Numbered from the stretch's first letter, positions 26,035-33,616 are shown. The stretch is DNA of 39,676 bases from Pseudarthrobacter albicanus (GCF_018224015.1 NZ_JAGPOT010000067.1:1-39676); one strand, 5' to 3'. Numbers and translations are program-made. The notes: a model not told the origin generated them from the sequence alone.

Positions 26035-27402
26035 ATGACCCCTCCAACGTCTTTCCAGCCGCCCGTTTCCGCCGCGCCCACCTCCGAACCCCGCACCGGC
26101 GGCCGCTTCGCACGGCTCCCGCTCCTTGCCGGCCGGAGCTTCATCCCGCTGGGACTCTTCGCCCGCCTGCCCCTGGCCATGCTCACCATGGGCGCCCTGA
26201 CTCTGGTCACCGCCGTCGCCGGCTCCTACGCCGTTGGCGGAGCCTCGGCTGGGGCCGTTGGCATCGGCTCCGCGCTTGGTGCTCCCATTCTCGGCGCCCT
26301 GGCGGACCGGCTGGGCCAGCGCCCGGTGCTGGTGTTTGCCGCGATCTTCAACACCGTCGCCGTTGTCGCCCTGATCCTCGCCGCCTATCTGATCCCGGGC
26401 GGGCAGGACATGGCCACCGCGGTGCCGGTGCTTGCCGCCTCGTTCGTGGCCGGTGCCAGCTGCCCTCAGGTCGGTCCCCTGGCACGGGTCCGCTGGATGG
26501 CCCTGACCTCCCGGGGCGGGCGTGAAGCCAACACCGCGGACCTGGACACGGCCCTGTCCTACGAAAGCACTGCGGATGAGCTGGCCTTCGTCCTGGGGCC
26601 CGCGCTGGTGGGAATCCTCGCCAGCCTGATTGCGCCGTGGCTGCCCCTGGCCCTCGCCGCCGCGCTTACCATCACGCTCGTGCCCGCTTTCGCCACGCAC
26701 CCCACCCATCACGCGGTGGTACGCACCCCGGCCAGGACCGCAGCAGGCTCCGCGCAGGAAATGCGCCGGGACGCGTTGACGGCACGCCAGCGCATCGGGA
26801 CCGTCGCCGCCGTCGCCCTGCCTGTGCTCGCCATGGTGTGCATGGGCACCTTCTTCGGCTCCACGCAAACCTCCCTGAGTTCGTTCTCCGCAAGCTTCGC
26901 GGGCTCCGAACTGGCTGGCCTGCTGTACGCCGTGATGGGCCTAGGCTCCGCCGCGGCTGCCCTCTCGGTCGCCTACTGGCCCCGGCGGTTCACGGTGAAC
27001 GCCCGCTGGCTGGTCTGCGCGGCGCTAATGGCCGGGCTCGCCGTGCTGCTGCTGCTGCCTTCGACGGCGCTGCCGATGATCCTGGTGCTCCTGGTCCTGG
27101 GAGTGCCGGTGGGACCGCTCATGGTCACGGTCTTCGCCGTCGGCGCCCTCGTGGCCCCGGCCGGCAAGCTCGGCACGGTCATGACAGCACTGGCCAGCGG
27201 CATCGTCGCCGGCATGGCCCTGGGGTCCTCCATCGCGGGGCGGCTGGCACAGGACCATGGCTACTCCGCGGCGTTACTCGTCCCGGTCTGCGCCGCCGCG
27301 GCGCTGTTCCTCCTCGGTGCGGCAGCCGCCGTCGTCCTCCCGCGACGGAAGACGACGGCCCCGGCCCAAGTAGCTGGCGGTAGTTGTCGTTCTGTGGGCT
27401 GA
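26035..27402 (+). CDS. MFS transporter, drug/sugar exporter-like
   Basis: A 455-aa major facilitator with 12 predicted helices. The loop between helices 2 and 3 reads GALADRLGQRP, the MFS motif A. The substrate is unknown. The start is uncertain: ATG 26035 (MTPPTSFQPP) has a weak site, TTG 26017 is 13 nt after a strong GGAGGAGGG, and the ATG best placed for that site (26007) is in another frame. The last ~12 residues (QVAGGSCRSVG) are encoded by a copy of a 66-bp palindromic repeat that supplies the stop codon, so the natural C-terminus may have been replaced. Confidence 0.85.
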   Translation: MTPPTSFQPPVSAAPTSEPRTGGRFARLPLLAGRSFIPLGLFARLPLAMLTMGALTLVTAVAGSYAVGGASAGAVGIGSALGAPILGALADRLGQRPVLVFAAIFNTVAVVALILAAYLIPGGQDMATAVPVLAASFVAGASCPQVGPLARVRWMALTSRGGREANTADLDTALSYESTADELAFVLGPALVGILASLIAPWLPLALAAALTITLVPAFATHPTHHAVVRTPARTAAGSAQEMRRDALTARQRIGTVAAVALPVLAMVCMGTFFGSTQTSLSSFSASFAGSELAGLLYAVMGLGSAAAALSVAYWPRRFTVNARWLVCAALMAGLAVLLLLPSTALPMILVLLVLGVPVGPLMVTVFAVGALVAPAGKLGTVMTALASGIVAGMALGSSIAGRLAQDHGYSAALLVPVCAAAALFLLGAAAAVVLPRRKTTAPAQVAGGSCRSVG

Positions 27403-27430
27403 AAACGGCAACTAATGCGGGCCAGTCGGG
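27365..27430. repeat. 66-bp palindromic repeat, family 1, copy 1
   Basis: Begins CCCAAGTAGCTGGCGGTAGT and ends GGCCAGTCGGG. It matches the reverse complement of 33551-33616 at about 52 of 66 positions by hand alignment. The stem is degenerate. Its left half is coding for the MFS C-terminus (stop at 27400-27402). Confidence 0.75.
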
Positions 27431-27514
27431 AAGGGGCCACCTCGGTCCGCTTGTCAGGGAAGGCGGGCCTCAGCCCAGCTGGCCCCCGATGCGGGCGGCG
27501 CCGGCCGCCAGCGC

Positions 27515-27841
27515 GACCGCCACCTCGGCCGGGCGTTTTCCCGCCATCATCCGCAAGTTCTGCGCCTCCGGCCTGATGGCGCTGCCGGGCGAGGCGGACG
27601 TCAACAGCGACGCCCGGGCCGACATAGACATGTACCTGCAGGGCAAGACCGTGCCCGGTCCGGAGCGGGTCTGGCTGTTCTGGCCTTCGATGCCTCGGTT
27701 TCCGGATTCTCCGGCCGCCAGCCGCTGTACGGGTACTTCTTCTTCGGCGACCCGGTCCGGATGGCCGGAGCCATGGTGAACAGCTACGACCGCGGGCCTG
27801 TCCGCGCGAGGGTCCGCGAATTCCTCGCCCGCGAGGACTGA
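27515..27841 (+). pseudogene. Remnant of a 4-hydroxyphenylacetate 3-monooxygenase oxygenase (HpaB-like)
   Basis: Only the C-terminal ~105 residues remain, in two frames. The first reads GRFPAIIRKFCASGLMALPG, then ADIDMYLQGKTVPGPERVWLF. After a frameshift near 27682 it continues as LAFDASVSGFSGRQPLYGYF, then FFGDPVRMAGAMVNSYDRGP, and ends with REFLARED at TGA 27839-27841. The FPxIIRK..SGL, ADIDxYLQ, GRQ.LY and FFFGDPVRMA blocks are those of flavin-dependent HpaB-type hydroxylases. The FAD-binding N-terminal two-thirds are gone. No function is possible. Confidence 0.8.
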
Positions 27842-27856
27842 GCCGGCCGGCCGTTC

Positions 27857-27877
27857 CCCGCCGGCGAAGCCGGCGGG
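27857..27877 (+). terminator. Hairpin after the hpaB remnant
   Basis: CCCGCCGGC-GAA-GCCGGCGGG, a 9-bp perfect stem with a GAA triloop, 15 nt past the stop. No T-tract. Confidence 0.55.
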
Positions 27878-27939
27878 AGCAGCCCCCGCAAGAATCATGT
27901 GCGCTTAGTCACATTTCCGTAGTAGTGTATTTTGTACCA

Positions 27940-27957
27940 ACTGACCGAACGATCAGT
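27940..27957. promoter_or_regulatory. TetR-type operator candidate
   Basis: ACTGACCG-AA-CGATCAGT, 8-bp arms with one mismatch. It is similar to GACCG..CGGTC sites used by TetR regulators of aromatic catabolism (PaaR-like). It lies 54 bp before the MHS transporter start, just after a TGTATTTTG stretch that may be its -10. Confidence 0.5.
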
Positions 27958-28011
27958 AAATCACCTCGCACCCACCCGGGCAGTGCCTCTGCCCCCAGCA
28001 ACGGAGTTCCA

Positions 28012-29379
28012 ATGACCGCAACTTCATCCGTCGATTCCGAGGCGGGACCCAGCAGCAAGCATGAGGAACGCAAGGTCCTCGCCGGGACGCTGGTCGGCAC
28101 CACCATCGAGTGGTACGACTTCTTCATCTTTGCCCAGCTGACAGGGACGTTCCTGTCGCCGCTGTTCCTGGCCCCGCTGAACGATTCGAACCCGGGCCTG
28201 GCGCAGATCCTGTCCTTCGCCCTGATCGGCATCAGCTTCCTGTTCCGCCCGCTCGGTGCGGTCATTGCCGGCCACCTCGGTGACCGGCTCGGACGCAAGG
28301 CCATGCTGGTCTTCACGCTCGTCATTATGGGTGCCGCCACGGCCCTGATCGGCATGCTGCCGACCTACGGCCAGATCGGCGTCTGGGCACCGATCCTGCT
28401 GATCCTCCTCCGCGTCATCCAGGGCTTCTCCGCCGGCGGTGAATGGGGCGGCGCTGCCCTGATGGCTGTGGAGCACGCCCCCAAGAGCAAGCGCGGCCTG
28501 TTCGGCGCGTACCCGCAGATCGGCGTCCCGGTCGGCATGATCCTGGCCACCGGCCTGCTGTACTTCCTGAACACCAGCATGTCCAAGGAAGACTTCGCCG
28601 CCTGGGGCTGGCGGGTGCCGTTCCTGCTCTCCATCGTGCTGATCGTGGTGGGCTACCTGATCCGCCGTGCGGTCGGCGAGAGCCCGGTCTTCAAGGAGAT
28701 GGCCGCCCGCAAGGAGGAAAGCAAGGCCCCGCTGGGCCAGCTGATCAAGTTCCACAAGAAGGCCGTGCTCTACTCGACCATGATCTTCATCGGCAACAAC
28801 GCCGCCGGCTACCTGCTGATCGCGTTCTTCATCTCCTACGCCACCAAATCGCTGAAGATGCCTACCCCGCAGATCCTGCTCGCCACCACCCTGGCCTCCT
28901 TCGGCTGGCTGATCTTCACGCTGGTGGGCGGCTGGCTCTCGGACAAGATCGGCCGCGTCAAGACCTTCCTGATCGGCTACGCGATCGTCTTCGCCTGGAT
29001 GATCCCGATGTTCGCCCTGATCGACACCAAGGACATCGTGCTCTACGGCACCGCGCTGTTCGTCCTGACCATCGGCCTGGGCCTGTCCTACGGCCCGATG
29101 TCCGCGATGTACGCCGAGATGTTCCCGGCCAACGTGCGCTACTCGGGCATCTCGATCGGCTACGCCTTCGGCGCGATCCTGGGCGGCGCCTTCGCCGCCA
29201 CGATCGCCGAATCGCTGCTGCAGAGCACGAAGTGGACCGGCTCGATCGGCATCTACATCATGATCCTGTGCGTCATCTCCGCCGTCGGCGTCCTGCTGGC
29301 CAAGGAAACCCGGGGCCGGCCGCTGGGTGTCCACGCCCACGAACCGGCCGGGCCGCCGCAGGCAAAAGCCAAGCACTAA
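28012..29379 (+). CDS. MFS metabolite:H+ symporter (MHS family)
   Basis: A 455-aa, 12-helix transporter. The MHS hallmark near the N-terminus is GTTIEWYDFFIFAQLTGTF; motif A reads GHLGDRLGRKAM; RVIQGFSAGGEWGGAALM is the family's helix 4-5 region. MHS carriers import organic acids, including shikimate, proline/betaine and aromatic acids. Next to an hpaB remnant and a TetR-type site, an aromatic acid such as 4-hydroxyphenylacetate is a fair guess but not shown. I chose ATG 28012 because the upstream in-frame codons lie in the operator region. Confidence 0.9.
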   Translation: MTATSSVDSEAGPSSKHEERKVLAGTLVGTTIEWYDFFIFAQLTGTFLSPLFLAPLNDSNPGLAQILSFALIGISFLFRPLGAVIAGHLGDRLGRKAMLVFTLVIMGAATALIGMLPTYGQIGVWAPILLILLRVIQGFSAGGEWGGAALMAVEHAPKSKRGLFGAYPQIGVPVGMILATGLLYFLNTSMSKEDFAAWGWRVPFLLSIVLIVVGYLIRRAVGESPVFKEMAARKEESKAPLGQLIKFHKKAVLYSTMIFIGNNAAGYLLIAFFISYATKSLKMPTPQILLATTLASFGWLIFTLVGGWLSDKIGRVKTFLIGYAIVFAWMIPMFALIDTKDIVLYGTALFVLTIGLGLSYGPMSAMYAEMFPANVRYSGISIGYAFGAILGGAFAATIAESLLQSTKWTGSIGIYIMILCVISAVGVLLAKETRGRPLGVHAHEPAGPPQAKAKH

Positions 29380-29390
29380 CCCTTTTCTGT

Positions 29391-29453
29391 CAACACGGGG
29401 TCACATCGCGCCCGTCCGGGGCCTCCGGATGGGCCCGATGTGACCCCGTGTTG
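29391..29453. repeat. 63-bp palindrome, family 2, copy 2
   Basis: Arms of 18 bp (CAACACGGGGTCACATCG and complement), one C-C mismatch, then about 12 more pairs including G-T. It lies between the stops of two convergent genes (29379 and 29468), so it probably ends transcription from both. Same length as 21482-21544, about 75% identical. Confidence 0.85.
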
Positions 29454-29467
29454 CTGTGGCCCTGCGG

Positions 29468-30118
29468 TTACCGGGCGCGGAGCAGTCGGACGACGTCGTC
29501 GTCGCTCACCTGCCCGAACGCGCGGTAGTAGCTGCCGACGCTGCGGAACCCGCCGGGGATGAAGAGGCTGACGACGGCCTCGGCGAACGGCTCCAGGGAC
29601 GTCTGCGCGTCCAGTGCGGCCACCGGGACCGCGACGACGATGCGTGCCGCCCCGGCTCGCCGCACCGCCTCGATGGCGGCCCGCATGCTCGCGCCGGTGG
29701 CCAGGCCGTCGTCGGCCAGGATGACGGTGCGGCCCCGCAGTTCGTCCCGGGTGCCCGGATACAGCTCTGCGCGGCGCTCCAGCTCTACACGCCCGTCGTG
29801 TTCCACCCGGTCCAGGGACGACTGCGGGATGCCCAGTTCCAGGAGCCGGACCACAAGGGGCTGGTTGAGGACGCGCACCACCTTGCCGGGGGACCAGGCG
29901 AGGGCACCGAAGGCTGTTTCCTCGTGGCCGGGGACCCCCAGTTTGCCGACCGGCAGGGCGCCGAAGGGCAGCCGGAGCGCGTCCGCGGCGGCGGCCGCCA
30001 CCGGTACGCCGCCGCGGGCCAGGCCCAGCACCACCGTGCCGGCGCGTCCGCGGAACTGGGGGAGGGCGGCTGCCAACAGCCCGCCCGCCTCCGCGCGGTC
30101 CGTGAAGCGCATTCCCAT
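29468..30118 (-). CDS. Phosphoribosyltransferase domain protein
   Basis: A 216-aa type I PRTase-fold protein. The PRPP loop reads VILADDGLATGASM (residues 132-145). Before it come LARGGVPVA and KLGVPGHEETAFGA, blocks of the stand-alone family often found with dienelactone hydrolase-like genes. The substrate is unknown, and a purine or pyrimidine role is not implied. Start ATG 30118 has GAAGGTG 7 nt upstream. It is the last gene of the operon, 51 nt after the alpha/beta hydrolase. Confidence 0.87.
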   Translation of the reverse strand: MGMRFTDRAEAGGLLAAALPQFRGRAGTVVLGLARGGVPVAAAAADALRLPFGALPVGKLGVPGHEETAFGALAWSPGKVVRVLNQPLVVRLLELGIPQSSLDRVEHDGRVELERRAELYPGTRDELRGRTVILADDGLATGASMRAAIEAVRRAGAARIVVAVPVAALDAQTSLEPFAEAVVSLFIPGGFRSVGSYYRAFGQVSDDDVVRLLRAR

Positions 30119-30169
30119 GGGGTTCACCTTCGGGTCTGGCCCGGGACGCCGTGGACGGCCCGGCACGGT

Positions 30170-30997
30170 TCAGACGGCCAGGAAGCTGATGGCCTCCTGC
30201 TTGAACGCGCGGCTGGTGACGGCGTTGGTGTGGTTCCGGCCCGGCAGCAGGACCTGCTCGACCATGGCACCTGCCTTGGCGCCCAGGGCGGCGAGCTCCG
30301 GCATGGACGCGGCACGCTCGTCCTTGTCCCCGGCCACGAGCAGCATGGGCATCCGCGGGACGGCCTCGGCGGGGTCGAAGGGCTCGCCCTTGATCGCCTC
30401 CACGAGGGAGAGGAGCGAGAAGATGTTGTTGCTGGGCAGCAGCTGGGCCATCTTCAGCAGCCCCGCCGTGGACTCATCCGCGATCGGGGTGCCGTCGGCG
30501 AGGTACCGCTGCGCGGCGACAAGGTCGAATTCGGCGAGCGGATCGGCAGTGTTCGGGCCCCCCAGGACGAGGCGGTGGACCAGTTCGTGCTGGGTGGCGC
30601 CGAACTCCCAGGCCAGCCGGGAGCCCAGGGAGTAGCCGATCAGATCCAGCCCGCTGGCCGGGTCGCCGTCGCGCAGGGGCCGGGCGCCGGCGTCGAACGC
30701 GATCTGCAGCAGGTCCGCGCGGATCCGGCTCGGCGCGTAGGAATCCATGTCCTCGGGGGCGCCGCTGCGGCCATGGCCGGGCAGATCGACCGTGATGACG
30801 CGGCGGCCGGCCTCGAGCAGGGCGGCCAGCCAGCCGGTGTCCTCCCAGTTGAGCTTGGCTGAGGAGGAGAAGCCGTGCAGCAGCATCACGGGCCGCAGCC
30901 CGGCGTCCGTCCCGGGCTCGTGCACCGCGACATAGAGCTGGGGGTCGGTGCCCTCGACGGTGTGGGAATGCTGCTCGCCGGTGTGTCTGCCGCTCAT
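30170..30997 (-). CDS. Alpha/beta hydrolase, adjacent to lipoyl domain
   Basis: A 275-aa alpha/beta hydrolase. Oxyanion loop HGFSSSAKLNW (41-51), nucleophile elbow GYSLGS (Ser123), acid in GDKDE (Asp224 or Asp226) and His256 in GRNHTNA complete the triad. ATG 30997 has GAGGA 9 nt upstream and lies 4 nt past the lipoyl gene's stop; ATG 31012 is an alternative. In AcoC-type acetoin dehydrogenase E2 subunits one chain carries a lipoyl domain followed by just such a hydrolase domain, so this pair looks like AcoC split in two. Whether it transfers an acyl group, cleaves a thioester or is a simple esterase is open. Confidence 0.87.
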   Translation of the reverse strand: MSGRHTGEQHSHTVEGTDPQLYVAVHEPGTDAGLRPVMLLHGFSSSAKLNWEDTGWLAALLEAGRRVITVDLPGHGRSGAPEDMDSYAPSRIRADLLQIAFDAGARPLRDGDPASGLDLIGYSLGSRLAWEFGATQHELVHRLVLGGPNTADPLAEFDLVAAQRYLADGTPIADESTAGLLKMAQLLPSNNIFSLLSLVEAIKGEPFDPAEAVPRMPMLLVAGDKDERAASMPELAALGAKAGAMVEQVLLPGRNHTNAVTSRAFKQEAISFLAV

Positions 30998-31001
30998 GGT
31001 G

Positions 31002-31331
31002 TCAGTCCTCATCAAGTACGGCGCTCAGGCGGACCCGGCGCTTCGGTGCCTCGTCCTGCGGGACCGTGCCCACGATCCCGGCGGTGTTGTCCGGCACCTC
31101 AAACACAATCAGGGGCTCGCCGACATTGATCGTGTCGCCGGGCCCGCCGTAGGTACGCACCACTTTACCTGCCTGCGGGCTGGGCAATTCAACCGCCGAC
31201 TTGGTGGTCTCCACCTCCACGAGGGGCTGGTTGCGTTCCACCTGATCGCCGGGCGAAACCAGCCATTCGAGCACGGTCGCCTCGATCAGGCCCTCGCCGA
31301 GATCGGGGAGCGGGAAGGAAATTTCAGCCAC
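31002..31331 (-). CDS. Free-standing lipoyl-domain protein (E2 lipoyl domain only)
   Basis: A 109-aa protein that is almost entirely one lipoyl domain: SFPLPDLGEGLIEATVLEWL at the start, and the lipoylation site VETTKSAVELPSPQAG with Lys44. After residue 80 there is a short tail ending RRVRLSAVLDED. The E1-binding domain and the HxxxDG acyltransferase core of a normal E2 (about 400-500 aa) are both missing, with no sign of them downstream in any frame. The start is GTG 31331, overlapping the E1 beta stop by 8 nt. It should act as the swinging arm that accepts the acyl group from E1. Confidence 0.87.
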   Translation of the reverse strand: MAEISFPLPDLGEGLIEATVLEWLVSPGDQVERNQPLVEVETTKSAVELPSPQAGKVVRTYGGPGDTINVGEPLIVFEVPDNTAGIVGTVPQDEAPKRRVRLSAVLDED

Positions 31332-32400
31332 GTTTGTACTCCAATACCCGCTGGATGCCGAAGAGGATCCGGTCGATGTTCGGGATGTATTCGTCTTCCA
31401 GGTCGCCCGAGGGGTAGGGGACGTCGAAGCCGGTGACGCGTTCCACCGGCGCCTTGAGCGTGTCAAAGCAGGCCTGGGTGATCAGCTGCGCCACCTCGGC
31501 GCCGAGCCCCGAGGTCAGCGGCGCCTCATGGACGACGACGGCGCGGCGCGTCTTGCGCACGGAGGCGGCCAGCGCCTCCGCGTCGATCGGCTTGAGCCAG
31601 CGCAGGTCCAGGACCTCGACGTCGATCCCGTCCTCGGCGGCGAGCCCGGCGACCTGCAGGCAGCGGGCCACCATGGCGCCCCACGCGACGAGCGTGACGT
31701 GGCGGCCTGCCCGCATGACCTTCGCGCCGGTGGGGGAGCCGCCGTCTGCATCGTGCCTGGCGGCGTCCACCTCACCCTTCTGCCAGTATCGCGACTTCGG
31801 CTCCAGAAAGATCACCGGATCCGGCCGGGTGGCGGCGTACTTAAGCAGGTGGTAGGCCTCGTGCGGGTTCGACGGCGAGACCACCTTGAGCCCGGGCACG
31901 TGGGCGAAAAGCGCCTCGAGGCTTTCGCCGTGGTGTTCGGGGGCACGGATGCCGCCGAAGCTGGGCACCCGCAGGGTGATGGGCATCGGCAGGGTGCCGC
32001 GGCTGCGGTAGTTCATCCGTGCGATCTGGCAGACGATCTGGTTGATCGCGGGGTAGGCGAAGCCGTCGAACTGGACCTCGGGGATGGGGTGGAAGCCTGC
32101 CATCGCCAGGCCCACAGACATGCCGAGTATGCCGGATTCCGCGAGCGGGGTGTCGAAGACCCGCTGCTCGCCGTGTTTGGCCTGCAGCCCGTCGGTGATG
32201 CGGAAGACGCCGCCGAGCCGGCCGCAGTCCTCGCCGAAGACCAGGGTCCGGGGGTTTTCCGCCAGGACCTCGTCGAGGGCCAGGTTCAGCGCCTGCTGCA
32301 TGGACATCACGGCGGTTGTGCTTGCCGGTGATTGAGCCTGTGCCGGTGATTGAGCCTGTCGAAATCCGGCACTTTCGCCTTCGAGAATCGAGTTAGACAT
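31324..32400 (-). CDS. 2-oxoacid dehydrogenase E1 beta subunit (branched-chain type)
   Basis: A 358-aa transketolase-fold subunit that forms the ThDP enzyme with E1 alpha. Blocks: MQQALNLALDEVLAENPRTLVFGEDC, FDTPLAESGILGMSVGLAMAG, PEVQFDGFAYPAINQI, RVPSFGGIRAPEHHGES and VVVHEAPLTSGLGAEVAQLI; they resemble the branched-chain more than the pyruvate enzyme. ATG 32400 overlaps the E1 alpha stop by 8 nt. The first 31 residues are not conserved and hold a tandem QAQSPA encoded by an 18-bp DNA repeat; ATG 32307 may be the ancestral start. Confidence 0.92.
   Translation of the reverse strand: MSNSILEGESAGFRQAQSPAQAQSPASTTAVMSMQQALNLALDEVLAENPRTLVFGEDCGRLGGVFRITDGLQAKHGEQRVFDTPLAESGILGMSVGLAMAGFHPIPEVQFDGFAYPAINQIVCQIARMNYRSRGTLPMPITLRVPSFGGIRAPEHHGESLEALFAHVPGLKVVSPSNPHEAYHLLKYAATRPDPVIFLEPKSRYWQKGEVDAARHDADGGSPTGAKVMRAGRHVTLVAWGAMVARCLQVAGLAAEDGIDVEVLDLRWLKPIDAEALAASVRKTRRAVVVHEAPLTSGLGAEVAQLITQACFDTLKAPVERVTGFDVPYPSGDLEDEYIPNIDRILFGIQRVLEYKRG
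32323..32358. repeat. 18-bp perfect tandem repeat in the E1 beta N-terminus
   Basis: TGCCGGTGATTGAGCCTG occurs twice in tandem, followed by TCGAAATCCGG. The GGTGATTGAGCCTGTCGAAA core resembles a short dispersed repeat that I recall from many actinobacterial genomes. Confidence 0.7.
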
Positions 32401-33430
32401 GTTCGGACTCCTCGCGCCAGCTGGCGGCCTGCGCCTGCAGGGCCGGGGTGGTTTCCTGGAAGACCAGGTCGAACATCTCGGTGCCGGGGCGGGATCCGAG
32501 GGCGGTGAGGCCGGTGCGGATCTGTTCCGCTTCGGCCTTGGCGGCGGCCAGGGCCGTGGCGAAGACGGCCTCGTCCGCTGTCCCGTCGGCGAGCAGCCGC
32601 TGCCGGAAGCGTTCCAGCGGGTCGATGCCGGCGCCGTCGCGCTCTTCCTGGAGGGAGCGGTAGCGCCCCGGGTCATCGGCGGTGGAGTGCGGGCCGCGGC
32701 GGTAGGTCATGGCCTCGATGAGCACGGGCCCGTTGCCGGACCGGGCGTGCTCGAAGGCCCGGCGGGTCGCCTCGAGGACGGCTACGACGTCGTCGCCGTC
32801 GATCTGCAGGGCCGGCATGCCGTAGCCGGCGGCGCGGGCGGCGACGGATCCGCCGGCCACCTGGCGCTCGGTGGGGACCGAGATGGCCCAGCCGTTGTTC
32901 TGGACGAAGAACACCACGGGGGCCTTCATCACGGCGGCGAAGTTCATGGCCTCGTGGACGTCCCCCTGGGAGGAGGCCCCGTCGCCGAAGTAGGTCAGAG
33001 CCACGCCGTCCTTCGCATCCAGGGTCTGGCCGTGCGCCCAGCCGACCGCATGCAGCACCGACCCGGCCACCACCGCCTGGATCGGGGCCAGACGTGATTC
33101 GAGCGGGTCGTAGAGTCCGCCGTGCCAGGTGGCCTTGTGCGTGGACATGTACGCCACCATGTCCACGCCCATGGTCCGGGCGACGCCCATCTCCCGGTAG
33201 GTGGGGAAGACGAAGTCGCGGGTGGTGTCCACGGCGTAGCCGCTGCCCACCTGGGCCGCTTCCTGCCCGAGTTCGGGCGCGTAGCCGGGGATGAGGCCCT
33301 GCCGCTGCCAGGCGATGGCGGAGGTGTCGAGGTGGCGCACGGCCACCATCAGCGCGTAGAGCTCGCGCAGCTGGGCCGGAGTCGGCGGCGCGGCGGATTC
33401 ACCGGAAGCCGGAGGAGGAAGGGTGTCCAT
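32393..33430 (-). CDS. 2-oxoacid dehydrogenase E1 alpha subunit (branched-chain type)
   Basis: A 345-aa ThDP-binding subunit that decarboxylates 2-oxo acids, here probably from Val/Leu/Ile. The ThDP/Mg motif spans GDGASSQGDVHEAMN (149-163) to NN (178-179). The loop RRGPHSTADDPGRYR (~250-264) is the branched-chain-type loop near the active site. Start ATG 33430 has a TAGGGT box 7 nt upstream. It heads the operon E1a - E1b - lipoyl - hydrolase - PRTase. No E3 or regulator is adjacent. Confidence 0.93.
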   Translation of the reverse strand: MDTLPPPASGESAAPPTPAQLRELYALMVAVRHLDTSAIAWQRQGLIPGYAPELGQEAAQVGSGYAVDTTRDFVFPTYREMGVARTMGVDMVAYMSTHKATWHGGLYDPLESRLAPIQAVVAGSVLHAVGWAHGQTLDAKDGVALTYFGDGASSQGDVHEAMNFAAVMKAPVVFFVQNNGWAISVPTERQVAGGSVAARAAGYGMPALQIDGDDVVAVLEATRRAFEHARSGNGPVLIEAMTYRRGPHSTADDPGRYRSLQEERDGAGIDPLERFRQRLLADGTADEAVFATALAAAKAEAEQIRTGLTALGSRPGTEMFDLVFQETTPALQAQAASWREESEHV

Positions 33431-33490
33431 GCCTGTGACCCTAGTCACCCCCGCGCGGCCGTGCAATCAGCTCAGGAACGGGTGGCCAGA

Positions 33491-33540
33491 CTGCACAACC
33501 TTGCGGGCCATGCCGCCGTCCTGCCTTGCAGTTTGTGCAG
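33491..33540. promoter_or_regulatory. Upstream region of the E1 operon with spaced inverted repeat
   Basis: CTGCACAA (33491-33498) and TTGTGCAG (33533-33540) face each other across 34 bp, with CTTGCA/TGCAAG-like pieces between. The spacing would suit a wrapping regulator such as Lrp/BkdR. Weak support. Confidence 0.3.
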
Positions 33541-33550
33541 CCCGTCGCGC

Positions 33551-33616
33551 CCCAACTGGCTCGCAGCTGTTGTCGTTTTGAGCGCCCAAAACGACAACTG
33601 CTGCGAGTTACTTGGG
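33551..33616. repeat. 66-bp palindromic repeat, family 1, copy 2
   Basis: 30-nt arms (33551-33580 and 33587-33616) with two mismatches and two G-T pairs, 6-nt loop. The inner 12 bp, GTTGTCGTTTTG / CAAAACGACAAC, are perfect. It lies downstream of the membrane-protein gene at 33689 and upstream of the E1 operon on the same strand. Confidence 0.85.

Noticed and set aside
26007..26525. 172-codon frame overlapping the MFS gene, with a well-placed ribosome site
   Set aside because: Translation is Arg/Pro/His-rich without a family; the same frame opens again later as a typical high-GC shadow. Kept only as a start-site question.
27470..27898. 142-codon minus-strand frame
   Set aside because: It is antisense to the hpaB remnant, whose sense frames carry clear family motifs.
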